Assembly (NCBI GenBank): GCA_009869945.1
Contig: WIXG01000042.1
Coordinates: 248,001-312,000, forward strand
Direction: 5' to 3'
DNA length: 64,000 bases
DNA from: Mesaphorura yosii
Taxonomy: Eukaryota > Arthropoda > Collembola > Poduromorpha > Tullbergiidae
Part shown: positions 26,201 to 38,424 of the stretch, one piece after another
Layout: every line of letters starts with the position of its first letter
How positions within the stretch are numbered: position 1 is the stretch's first letter
Notes under the pieces: model-generated
The model's input: only the letters and a program-made list of their open reading frames with translations
Told to the model about the DNA's origin: nothing
The model's database searches: none
Made by a program: the position numbers and the translations under genes

Positions 26201-29200
26201 ACATATTCTGCTATCTCATATATTATTCGAAACAGATCACAAGTTAATGCAAACACCGCATAGGACAGCAAATTCATTTGGTTCAAAACCACGAATGCTC
26301 ACCGCATGACTGCACATTCATTAAAAGTTCATCCTTTGAATCGCCACTATTTAACTCCAAACGAGCTTTGATTTTCCTGTTACATTTTGTTGAATCTTCT
26401 CGTGACATCAAATAAAAATCAGTGTGACTCTTTCCCATTCCGCACCGTTAAACTTGGAGATGAAAGGAAAGTAATCATGCACTTAGCTTTGATGAACATG
26501 ACTGTTCACTGTTCATGGTTGTCATTCAGATTTGTTACAGTCGAACTTTTATTTTCATGTCACATCCGCGAGCGAGAATCCTGTTTAATAGGCTGGTGGC
26601 TTTCACGTAGGGCTTTCAATTCAATGAACTACTTTCTCCTCTTTCCTGTCCGTGTGGAGATTGGCATTGGCACTTCCCCCAAGGTCGTCCTGATTTAAAA
26701 TCAGGGAATTTGTCCTGAACTAGCTCTACTGGCTCACGAAAGTGGACTGTCCACAATTTATGCGAGTGTCCCTGAGGTGCATTAAATATTCACTTGGCGT
26801 CTCATTGAAGTACAACTCCTTGACCAACTGGCTGGCGTCTGACCAGGGAGATACTGGTTCTGTTCACTCCAGAGCATCCATAGTCGCACTCCATCTTACT
26901 CATTGGGTTCATAAACGATCATTTAGGAGCTCGTGAGAGTCGTCTGGAAAGGCATGAGCATGAGCACCATAATAATCAGACGATCTCTCATCTCATTCAA
27001 GCCAAGAGCGAAATCTTGGAATCATTCATTGTCGTGTCCAGATTCTGACTAGAATACAATATAAGCTCCTTGATTCCAAGAATCTCACTGTGCTCGTACC
27101 CTGCCTATGTGATCTTGTTTGAATACAGACGCTGATGGCAGGTAATATGATACACAATGAACTGTAAAACATAATCAACAATGTCTACCGTTCACGTCCA
27201 CGGGCATGAATACATCATGCACGTCATGTATTCTGTACTGCCAGTGACAATGCAACGAAGATGAATGATATCACTTTCTTCCCCAAACTCGTCGCGACTG
27301 CGACTGCCACTTTCTCTTCACATTTCATATCAGCGCCAGAATTCGTAATATTCATTGGCACAGCTTTGAACTAGAAAATAAGTAGAACATGGAACTGGAA
27401 CACTCTTGTCGGAGGTTTCTTTACAACGGGCAGATAAATTATTGTTAACAATTCTGCTTCATGATGGTTGTGGCACAGCCGCCTGCAATAAAGAATAACC
27501 CGCGTCGTGTTTACATGCCTACAATGTCACGAGCTACATTCACAAAAGAATGCAGCGATGCAGTATAAAAAGCGGAGAAATAAGGACAGGCCACGAGTAT
27601 GAAGCACTGTGTCGTGCGCTTAGAATGTGTGCCATAAAGCTACTGCATTGCTACTGCTTGCTACTTTCTTCACGGATCATAAATCTCCAGCAGACTGTAC
27701 AGCCTTCTATTCCCATTTACGTTCAACGCAGCTCGGCTCCAAATATCAATTTTACCTTTCCAATGTCGTATGGAAAGGAACACATATGTAGCGAAATGGA
27801 AATTTTGACGTGGCGGGGGCCTACATTGCAAAAACTGTAATAATAATGGTAATAACACTTTCTCGTGTTTTCACTCAACGAATCGTACTGCACTTTGTAT
27901 TGCTAGTGTGGCTTGCTCGCTCATTCTTGACGCACTTTTATAAAGCTGCTTGGCATTCGCATTGTTCGTGCCGCACTCGTGATACGAGAAGCACGATACG
28001 GACAACCTTCACGAGGAAATCCATGCCGTAAAAATCTCAGGTCCGCATACGCATTGTAAAGTGAAAGACCATAAACTTTCTCTCTCGTGTTCCTTGACCT
28101 GGAAAATTTTATGCGTGCGAGCATGCTTTGCTATTCCATGCTTCCCTTCAGGTGCGGGTTCAGGTTCGCCCGGTTCGCTTGCTGGCTACGGCCATTATAA
28201 TTATTGCCCACACGTCGCTACACATGTTCCAATTCCCACTCGCCTTCAAACGCTCGATTTCACTACGTTTATCTCCCGCATTCATCAATCCTAATTTTTA
28301 TTGTGTCAAACCTCCATCAACATGATTGAATAACGTTATAACATAGAAGTGTGAGTTTATCGCCAAGTTCGCTTCAACTTTTATGGCTTACACGGTTATA
28401 CTTTTGGCCCGGAAACAGCAATCATAAATTTTGATTTGATTTTCATGGTTCTGCGGCAAACGACCTCGACATGGAGCAAAGAACAACTTACCCAAGGAAA
28501 CGTCGTACGTGTTGATGTACTCAGAAGTCAGAAACTGCTGTAGAAGAGAAGATTTGCCAACGCCAGACGCTCCGAGCAAAGCGATGCGAAACTTGTCCAT
28601 ATTGTGGTTCTGCTCGTTGGTTTCATCGTCGGATGAGACCGCCGAGCTGCCGCAACATGAACCATCAAACGGTGATCTCTCACCGCTCAGGTTGCTTTGC
28701 CTGTGTGGATCGGGAGATGGAAATTTTAAATTAAAATTAATGGCACGGGCTTCCTTCAACCCACACTCATTAGCCTCACGTAAACTCGTTAGCTTAATAT
28801 AATGAGCAAAGGTACGTTGAAGAAGATGAGCCAGGATCAGGTTGCTCGTTTTTTACAACCAAATTAATTAATGCCATAACTCTTCTTGGTGTGTGCATAC
28901 ACAAAATGCTCACATTTTGACAAGTTTAAGGTTCGCATTTTGCAAGGTGAAAGCAGACAGACGCCGAATTAAGGAAGCCTGAAAGCAGGTATTTTTAATG
29001 GAAGTCTTTTCATACGAGTCTTGATCGGGCCAACACTCGTTGCTATTTTGTTTATCATGTTATTATAAAATCTCATTATTTTTTGTACATCAAAGGCGCA
29101 CTAAAAATCAAAGTTTTCCTCAGAAAATAAATTATGACATGAAATTTCACTGGAAAATGTCTACTCGTGAATTGCGGTAATGTGGTTATGTCATTATTCA

Positions 29201-32200
29201 CCTGCTATTCGGAGAAGACGCCATGCTGTTATTCGATTTCGATCTTCTCGGAATGAGCGCATCACCACAGTTGACAACACCTTTGCTCGTGATATGAAAT
29301 GTGCGTAGCCGATACAGATCGTCCCGCAGACCCGAGCGCGGGTTGTAACCTCCTTCAGGCAAACTGCACACGCGTGGCCGAACATGCTCCACAACTGGAA
29401 TGAAAAACATCGAGAAACTAATTAAAAACAGTTCTTTTATTAAGCAAGCATTACTTGAAGCAGCTTATTTTCACTGCCAACTTCCACGTGCGTGAGTAAT
29501 TTGCTGATATAAGGAATCTTAAACTGATCGCAGTGTCAGCAAAGACGAAGTGGAGCTAATGAGACTCTTTTGAAAGAGGATTCTGACAAATGAACAAGAA
29601 ACGCAAGCACGTTCGGCCTTAGACAGTAATTATCCCGCGAAAACGGTTGGCTTCCAAGAACGTTTACTTATTAAACGCTGCTGACTTTGTTTTTGAAAAG
29701 AAAGAATTTCCTCGAACTTTCTTTGTTGTCGCTGTATGGTATATGCTTTAAATAAATTTCAATTTTCTATTTTTCGAAAATGCCAATCATGTCGGTTCGT
29801 TTATTGCACAACCTTGTCAGGTACCTACCACAGCCAAATTGGCCGACTTCAACAAAATTGGTATTGGTTGTGCCTTTCTCTTTTTTTCCCTGGAGAACTC
29901 TTTCTGGTTTCAAATTACACCAACCAACATCCGCCACAAGCGCTTGGAGGCAATAACGGTGTAGTAGTAAGAAAGACTTGAAACGTGCACGGTATAAGAA
30001 TTTGAAGCGGCCAAGATTTCTTTTCTCATCCAGCTCAAATGAGAGAAAAAAGGAAGAAAGTCTTAAAAGATGACAATGATCGAGTGATTTAAAGATGAGA
30101 CTAATCCTAATGATGGATTTAAGATGGAGAAGACTCCATAAAAAACACATTTCAGCCTTAGCAGAATATTTCGATGAATTCTTTTTGAGGCCAGGTGCAA
30201 GAGACAATGGGACAAGTACTAAGCGCGCTTCATCAATTATTCGCAAAGTGTCCATGAGCTGGACTGGGAAAATCCTTCCAGGCAATTTTTAATCCAGAGA
30301 TGTCTTTCTTCATTGTGATAATCCGCTTTCATTCATCAGAATGTACATCAACACAAGGAGCCTAACGGAGGTTGATCACGAAAACCCCCGTGGAGGAATT
30401 ATCGCACATGCTCGTTTTCGGTCGCAGGTAAATTGAACAATCATCTCCTGGCCAGATATAATCGTTGACAGAATTATATTCCAATGGGACCACACATGGC
30501 TTGTCCAGGTTCAGGCTCAGTTCAGGTCGTGCTCATAATTGAAACAAATGTTTCTTCGCAGCGAATGTGGAGGGAAAATGTGCAGCCCGGCGGGACGAGA
30601 CTCGCGAATGACGTTGACGTTGACGTCAGCCGACCCGCGCTTCGTGTGGGATCGCCAAAGCACATTGTCTTCATCGTCTTAAATTTTAATCTAAATGGAA
30701 AACTTTGTGTTGTAAATTAAATTTGGATTTACGAGTCTATATTATCGTGAAGCAGATAAAGTAAGTACAGATTGAAAAATGCGCCGTCTTACGATCGCAT
30801 CTCTCGCAAATGAGCCTCTTGAAATTGGTGCCTTGCGTTTATTCTCCGTTCGGAATCCCAATTCGTAGGTAAATATTTGTGAAGTCGAGCAAGTCGGAAT
30901 GTAATTTATTAAAGTGCTATTATAAAAATTGGGTACAGAATCGAAGGCAAAAGCAGTGAGGGAAGAGATCTCAAGTTTATTCACTTAGGCCTATGACGGA
31001 GTGGAAAATTGAAAAAGGCAATTTATGTCCGAGTGAAATGAATAAAAATTGTAATTGTTTCTCTGTAATGAAGTCTCTTGTTTAGCTTAGTTCAGGTTTC
31101 TTCATTTGATTATGCAAATAAAATTTGGGATAGAGTCCACGGTGCGGAGGCTGAGCAGCTTTTGCATCTGAGTCTCATTGATTCGCAACCTTTGAACTGT
31201 ACTTCAAATTCAAGCTCGTTCGCATTTCGCATGTTAAAACTTTCAAACTTTCCAAGTATGCTAAAATTGAATTCCGTGTTTTGTTTGATGAGTTGGCGCA
31301 CTGGCCTTTGGCCTGTGGACAGGATTTGGCGATTTAACCGTAATTAAGAGAGAAAGCATTTTCTCGCTCATGAAAGCAATCATTTTCGCTAAATTCTTCC
31401 TGCAGGCTACCAAATCATCTACCATGTATGACAAAGAATGCTCTCTGAGAGCATTCTTCACTGTGCTACAAAGTAATCCCACCAGACAGCTCAGCAAGTG
31501 AAAGTTATTTAATTTAGCTACGCTATAAACACAACCACATTCGGCAACACATGCAGGGATTACAGTATCAGTTCCACAGCACAGCGGAGTGCTTTGGCCT
31601 CAATAGAGAAAACTCACCATGCGTGCACTGCATTAAATGAGCTCGTTGGAGATAATGTATGTATTCAGTTCAGTGATCGCGTTCCGCTGCGTATTATAAC
31701 ACAAAGGGAAGGACAAGAATTCTCCAATGCGTATTTTCTCTTATAAATATTCATGAATATAAATATTTTTTATCATTCTTTCGTTCTAGCGCCTTCGGGC
31801 AGCATTAACGCATATATTATGAAGTTGCTTTTTTTCGCATGAGGGACTCCAGCGCTTGATTCTTTATTGTGTCGAGCTTTGATGTGCGAAAGTGAGAAAT
31901 TCATCTTTCACTTTCATTTTCCTCATTTTCGTGGTAAAAATCGTAGTATCATGCCAAACGAGGCGAAAGAACTCCTTTTGGAGTTAAGTAAATAATATGA
32001 GACTGGGTTTTCCGTGAGTGGAACTGCATTACCTAAATTGCCGTTCTTTCTCCTCCAGAACAAACCGCGCTGCATTCTATTAACTGTTTGCGTTTAGTTT
32101 CTGTTGCAACATTTATTACTCGTACGCCTCTTTCCATTTTAACCTACTTTCCTAGCTCAAGTGGAAATGACATAGCCCTGCAAATTTCTATTTCTTCATC

Positions 32201-35120
32201 TGCTCATTATTTTTCTGGTTCTGTTTCCTGGTCAGACCGTAAAGCCTGGTCAGCGCGTCCAGCACCCTGGCTCGTAGATTCGTATCTTATCGTTCTACGC
32301 AACAGCTCGTAGTTTACCTGCCCTAACTTCGAGAACGAATTGCCTTGAATTGTCGGTCGCTGAAACTGGAAACACTGCTTGCGTGCTACGCACTTATCTG
32401 CACCCAATTCCCTGCGCCAATTTTATCCCGGAAGAAAGATTTCATCAACTAGAAAAATATATTTTTTCAGTTGGGCGGAAATTAAATCCGTGATACAAGT
32501 AACGAGTATGAAAACCTTTCCTACCAGAACAAGCGGCTTTTCACTCGTGACAACCTCGGTACAAGGAACTAGTCTGAGCTGTCACTTCTGATGTCTTTAC
32601 TGCCAATCTCCTTGCATGTGCTACTTTCCTCTTTATTGTTTGCATAATTTCATGCATAATCTTTAGTCACGGCTCTTTAATACTGTCGGATATTTTTCTC
32701 GTAAAAACGAAATTGAAGAATTCTTTATGAAAATAATGGATGAAAGAATACAAAAGCAGGGCGAACAGCTCAGCATAGCGAATTTAAATCCTTCCTTTTC
32801 ACTGGCGGACAGCCTGCTGACTGCTAAACTCCAGTCCTGTTCGTTTACCTCACAATATACGGCAACCATGAACTACATTACGTGCTGGTGATCTTATGAG
32901 CAGGAGAGGATCGGGACCAAGACCGCTATTACTTTCACTCATCTCTTCTTGCACGGAGCACAAATCCGATCCCGGCGCATAATTATGTTCCACGAATTCA
33001 TTATGTACAAAGTACAAAAGGTGGACATCTTTTCCAGGTAATTTATGATTGAATTAGGAATTGCGAAATTTGAGAAGGGTGTAAACCGATAAGCCGCTTA
33101 CTCTGAGTCTGGCGCGGGAAAGAAAGTTTTATGCTAAGCCCCGAGTAATCCTTTTCTCCAGCAGCACTGCATTAGGAATGAATCATGATCATGACCATGG
33201 GTATCAGTATAATTTACTTCGTCACAGTCGCCGTCATCTGGGCTACAGAAATTAGATCCCGCGTATGAAATATGAAATGATTAATGTTTACCTTTCCGCT
33301 CATGAATACGGGAAATATGAACGCAATGCTGATGCTCTTCTCTGTTCGGGATAAATTGGTCTCGTTTTACAAATGAAATTGGTTCTCGCTAATGCAAGTG
33401 TCAACATTACCGACTTTGCGCAGTACGGAGTTCCAGGTCCCAACTCGGGAGAAAGTTAGTCAGATCCTTTTCTCCGTTAGGAAAAGACGCCAGTCCAAGC
33501 GTTCCCTTGCCTGCCGCAAGGTGTGTGCTAGCACGTGCCAGGTCGCGAAAATGGAATTAAATATGCAAGATGTGATTAGAATACTGGTAACATGCAAAAA
33601 CGCTTTTAGCCATAGCCGTGACGATTATGGCACGGGCCGGTTAGTTGACAGGCTAATCCCATTATTTGCTTATGACCTTGACGTAATAAGCCGGAACAGG
33701 AAAGAAGGACGAATTCATGTTAAAATGCGTAATATTGTAGCCCGGTGTTGGTGTTTACATTGGTGAGTGCATTGCAAATTTGGCATGATGTATAACAGAG
33801 TCAGTGTTTAGTGTTTGATCTCGTTTAATTAATTAAACAATGTTGGACAAGTAAACAGCAATATGCCTGTAGATCTGACGCGGCAAGGTCGATGTCTGCT
33901 TCAAATCCATTCCTGAACCGCAGGCAAGACTTTGTAGTGAAGAAAGTTTATAAGATTAATTTGTGCCTGTCAATTGAGGCCGCTGCTACTTTTACCAAAC
34001 GCATGAGGCCTGCGTAGTGTAACTGTAAAGCCTGCCCGCGTGAGAAACGCATGATGAGAATTTCAAAATAGGTCTGGAGACAAATAAATCCTTCAACGAA
34101 TGTCTTAATCGAGGTCACGAACCAATCCGACACATTCGCAAGCTCCTTCTTATGGCATGAAATAAATGCGATCTGTCTGGCTCCTGGCTGCTAGTGCGCT
34201 TGCGCTGCGTACGTTTTGGCATTGACAAATTAGAAAAAAATTGGAGCACAATAAAGAAAACACTTTGAGCCACCCGCGTAGCTGTAATACACGAGTGCAA
34301 GTCACGAGAAACTCTGCGCTGTAAATTCTCTGAAGAACTAGTTTAGCGATAGCGTTAGCACTGAACACAGGAGATGAAATATACTTCAATTGATGAGAAA
34401 AAATAGTTTTGAAGTGCAAGCGTCCTACTTTCACTCGTTCTCAATGCACGTACTGCGTGCACATCGGTAAGGAAATAAGTGTACCAAATTCAAATTCCGA
34501 TCCAGTGAACATGTAAGTGTTGAAACTTCCTTTCCTTAGCACAAATGCGGGAATGACTTTGTCAACAAAGGAAACTGGAGCAGTGCAGCCAAGAGCGCTC
34601 TAAACTGGGACGCGACACGATACAAGTATGAGCACGATGTGTGATTGGTCCATTAAATCCTTAAATTCGGGTTGACTGGATCGAATTCTCAATTCCCATT
34701 TCATATCGGCCACCAGCGCTGATACTGAAGGATAATCAAGGTGGCTAAGCTAAGCGTACCTGGTAGTTCCAAGAAATTAGACTGCCTCCTCGACTGATTC
34801 CTGCTGCAGTATGATTTGCTGGGGCTTGGAATTGGGCTTGTGTCTCCTCCAGTCGCAGTCGTAGCCTGAGAATCTCGTGAGCTTCGCCTCGAAGCCAAGA
34901 ACGCTAAGTTCCCACGCGGGCTGAACGGAGACGTCGGCCGCGAAGATGACGGTGACGGCGATGGGACTGGTGAGGAGCTCGATGGAAGCGTTGATCGTGA
35001 CAATAGCGAGCTCTCTGTTGTCAGATCTGTTTTGTCGGTACAATCTGAACTTCCGGACGTGCCAGTATATGACTTCCACTCCAAAGGAGCCGGGCGTGGA
35101 CGACGTCGTTTAGTACTCAT
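23228..35120 (-). CDS. Rgk: RGK-family small GTPase, tandem copy II (six exons, 440 residues)
   Basis: Exons in transcript order: A 35120-34760, B 29394-29202, C 28700-28492, D 26165-26074, E 25377-25185, F 23502-23228, with the same phases as the other copies and GT/AG at every junction. Exon A begins MSTKRRRPRPAPLEWKS, has a Ser/Pro-rich middle, then NLAFLASRRSSRDS and RRQSNFLELPG. Exon B carries VRPRVCSLPEGGYN and FHITSKGVVN, a module preceding the G domain and shared by all copies. The P-loop is GASGVGKSS; the G4 box is ANKCDL, with Ala where the other copies have Gly but the NKxD residues kept. The G5 box is ETSSGIQHN. The 3' end is a basic tail and SKSCENLHVL. No break is visible, so the gene looks functional. 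It groups with copy III in exons A-D but with copy I in exon E. Expected role: membrane-associated inhibitor of voltage-gated calcium channels. Confidence 0.92.
23503..25184. other. intron 5 of RGK copy II
   Basis: Contains most of a 210-residue plus-strand open frame (24486-25118), long for this base composition. It is rich in Cys, Ser and Arg, shows no domain, signal peptide or splice context, and is probably a chance frame. Introns 3 (26166-28491) and 4 (25378-26073) of this copy show nothing recognisable. Confidence 0.4.
29395..34759. other. intron 1 of RGK copy II
   Basis: 5.4 kb between exons A and B. It holds a perfect-arm 21-bp palindrome at 31436-31456 and a TGACGT-type tandem repeat near 30608-30630. 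A 172-residue minus-strand frame (29767-30285) has random composition and no splice signals linking it to the RGK exons. Confidence 0.45.
31436..31456. repeat. short inverted repeat (10-bp arms)
   Basis: GAATGCTCTC and GAGAGCATTC are perfect reverse complements separated by one base. It could be a binding site for a dimeric factor or a tiny hairpin; it is too short for a microRNA precursor. Confidence 0.5.
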
Positions 35121-38100
35121 TTTGAGACGCGTCTTACGGAGAAAACACAATTCAAGGTGAGCTGGTGTACTCCGATGTGGTTTGCTGGAATGTTGACCAT
35201 GCAAAGCTACAGGTGAAACTAAATACGCCACGCTCACTCACGAGAGAGATAACTGTTTCGCGTCATACGGCTGAAAGTTCCTTTCACAAGCATGAGACCA
35301 GACGTCTCATGTGTAGCAGTAGCGGTAGTAGAGCCGACACAGCAGAAAGTAGAAAGAGCGTGGTTCTCAGCTCTCGCCAGCCGCATATGCCTTGTGCATT
35401 AAAGCATGGAGCTTTGTGCCCACACTCCTGGGCTATCATAACTGCCATATTTTACCATAAATTTAATTTTTGCATTTTTCAAAATCTTCTGCAACCATTC
35501 ACCTAATTAAAATTTGTGCGTTCATAAGCTGAATTAAAGTAATTCCATTCTCCGTATCCTGCTGCACGTGTTACCGGTTAATTCAGTTAAATGACGCTTC
35601 GGGGTTCTCTTCAATTGTTTCCCTTTACGATTGCAATACGTGAAAGCATAGTCGCTGCCTTTACAAATGCCATTTTATGTGCCATTTCCTTTATTACCTT
35701 GTTAGGATAATTAGCCCGGATGTGTAAATGTCATCCTGGTCGTTAGTCTCATTAGCTTCTCTTTGTGGACGTGTTCCTCGATGATGATTGTACCTTCACT
35801 TTATATTATATGATAGATGGCACATTGTGCGAAATCCATATGAACCCAGTAAAGACGACTGGGCAGCTTCTTTTCACAACATTTTAGGAAGGTCCCTCTT
35901 CTCTCCTTGAACGGAAAAACGGATTCAATAAAATTGCGAATGATGCACTGCTTGACACTCACATACTCACAGTCGAGAGTCACTCATGTTTGTTGAGGAA
36001 AATCGACCAAATGAAGGTTGCTGCGTCTTCTCTCTCAGCCGAGATTATGAAGACAGCGTTATCAGTCCTAATACCATCCATCCACTGGCACCATTATTGT
36101 CCCTAAATAATAGACTAATACAAAAAGCAAAAAGTTGGAGACTTCGAAGGCTAGGTGTTCCTGGAACACCTTTCAGTGGCAATGAATAGAATGAATGGCA
36201 ATTTTCGCAGGTACACGCCACGAGAGACGTGCTATAGAAATTGGAAATTATGTTTCATCCCCAGAAATTGAACCTAATCACGGATGGGCTTCTGATTGGA
36301 TTAAAGTAGCGAGTGGCATCAGAAGGTCAACGAAAGGTTAATCACATGTCGGAGTGTACAAAAGCAGACAGAGCATTTTCTGTGGCGAGTCTACAGAAAA
36401 GGGCGAGAAATCTCGATGGGGATCTCGTTTCATGTGGGCATTTTAGGCGTCGAATTGTTCGTCCCATCCAGGAGGTCTTCCGCTCCTCGTTGGCGGTACG
36501 TCTTTGCAACCCTGGCCATGATTAACGACTATTGCAGCGATAATAGAACTGCCTCAAATCTAATATATTTACTGACTGCTGTAGATCAACAGGTTCAGAA
36601 ACGAGTACATGAATTATTAATTCATTCCGACCTTCTCGGCCGCGACCTGAATTCGCTTTTACCTCTTCCTAATTTCCTACTCTTCGATGCTGTTACTGCG
36701 TGCTCAGTTCGATCCATTCATTCCAACTTCCAAATGTTCAGAATGCGAAGGGAGTGAAAGTTTGTTGTTAACTGTTCACAAGTTTTGCTAATAAATTGCT
36801 TTCTGGCATACATGAAACTCATGTGCACGTTTAGAGCCTAACATCTAAGTTCGTGCATTAAACGATTATCTTAGGTTACTTTGATTAAAATTAGAGAAAG
36901 TAAATCCCACAGGGAAAGTGTTGCACGCAACGGTGGTGCATTCGCCTTGCTCACTCAACTTTCATCTTTTATTGACATCTCCATCGTCAAGAATAATTTG
37001 TACGTCATGCGCACTTCCTGAGAAGAAGCTTTATGCGGTGTGGTTCAACGTACTGATATTTTCCCATGAAACTTTCTTCCACATAAGCACGATAACAGGA
37101 ATAAAAGCTGTCGTTATCGCCTTGTATCGCTGCATCTATCATTCAAACAATTTGGCAGGCGTAATCCATCCGCAAGGCACGTGCATCCAATTTCTTTGGC
37201 AAAGGATCATAATAAGTTTGTTTTGGGTTGGGTGGACGACCTCACCGATTTAATCCATTCACTCACCTCAGAAGTACGAAAATAATTTCGATTTTGACTT
37301 TTAATGGGATTCGAATTTTCAGACAGCTCCATTCCAAGGATTTTGGCAGGGTTCTATATGAACGAGAGATTGAGGGATTGCATTGACTGAAAGGGTTGAT
37401 GACCATGAACAATACAACAAATGCAAAGATAATCCAACTTATGATGGCGCAAAGCTGTGCTTCAAGTTTCACTTACTAGAATATCAGCGGAGGAATAAAA
37501 TTATATACAAACACACATTTCGTAGTCACACCGTTAATGTGCGCTTTGTTCTCTGCTGGACACCACTTAATCGCTCAAGCATTTTTGCAACCGCACTCGA
37601 ACATGAAGCGCGGCATGAAATGTTAATTCAATTGTTTTGTTGTCAACTGGAGAGTAATCAAAATCATTCCAAAATTCCCAGATTCACTCGGCACGGCAGC
37701 GACTGTTGACAAAAATGTGGTGCACTTCCAGGAAGATTGTCGTGGAATTTCCTTTCCTTGCTGTGAATTGCGAACGATAATAAAGCGCTGAATCACTAAG
37801 CTTTGACACGCTGGGGCAGTCGAACGATGCTCTAACTCCACCCATTCCGTGTACTTCACTGATGATGTTTTGATGCCCTAATGTTTCGAGTGGGAACTTG
37901 AACCATGTCCGGGAGTCAGAAGTTGATGCGATAGTATTAATGTTGTCTGCTTGCTAAACACGTCTGTCCAGGAGTAGAATGGAATTTCCCAATCTGAATA
38001 CCCTCAGACTCTTGTGCGCCTTGCTGACTCGTGGCACTCGTCATCATCTGACTTGACTTGACCGAATCTAGTAATTCTAGTACTCAAGCACGTTCCAGCT

Positions 38101-38424
38101 TTCAGTAAACAAATTCAAGTGACACGTGCCACACAAGCCACAATGAAAAGTGTCTCAGGCCGTTCTCGAGAAACGACTCGCAACATGAATGAGAACATGA
38201 GAGTTTTGTTTAATAAGAACTCAAGGAGACGGGCTTAAACAGAGATAACGTGGAGTATCACACGGTTGCAGGGACACCAAAGCGCGACGCGTAAAATGTG
38301 TAAAATTGTCGGTTAGATAAAGGTGAAGGTAAACATTTAAAGACAACGCATTTGGGATTTAGAAGTGGGTGGTGACGCTTCTACAATGTGCATAGACGCA
38401 GTAAACTTTTCTGTTAATCCAAAT
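35121..38424. other. spacer between RGK copies II and III
   Basis: 3.3 kb that should hold the promoter and 5' UTR of copy II and the 3' UTR of copy III. No coding frame with recognisable content. One short palindrome lies at 36153-36171. Confidence 0.45.
36153..36171. repeat. short inverted repeat (9-bp arms)
   Basis: AGGTGTTCC and GGAACACCT are perfect reverse complements around a single base, much like a dimeric transcription-factor half-site pair. The steroid-receptor element consensus has AGAACA half-sites, so the resemblance is only partial. Confidence 0.45.

Noticed and set aside
29767-30285. 172-residue minus-strand frame as an extra RGK exon
   Set aside because: It lies between exons A and B of copy II but has no similarity to anything in the other copies, which splice A directly to B.
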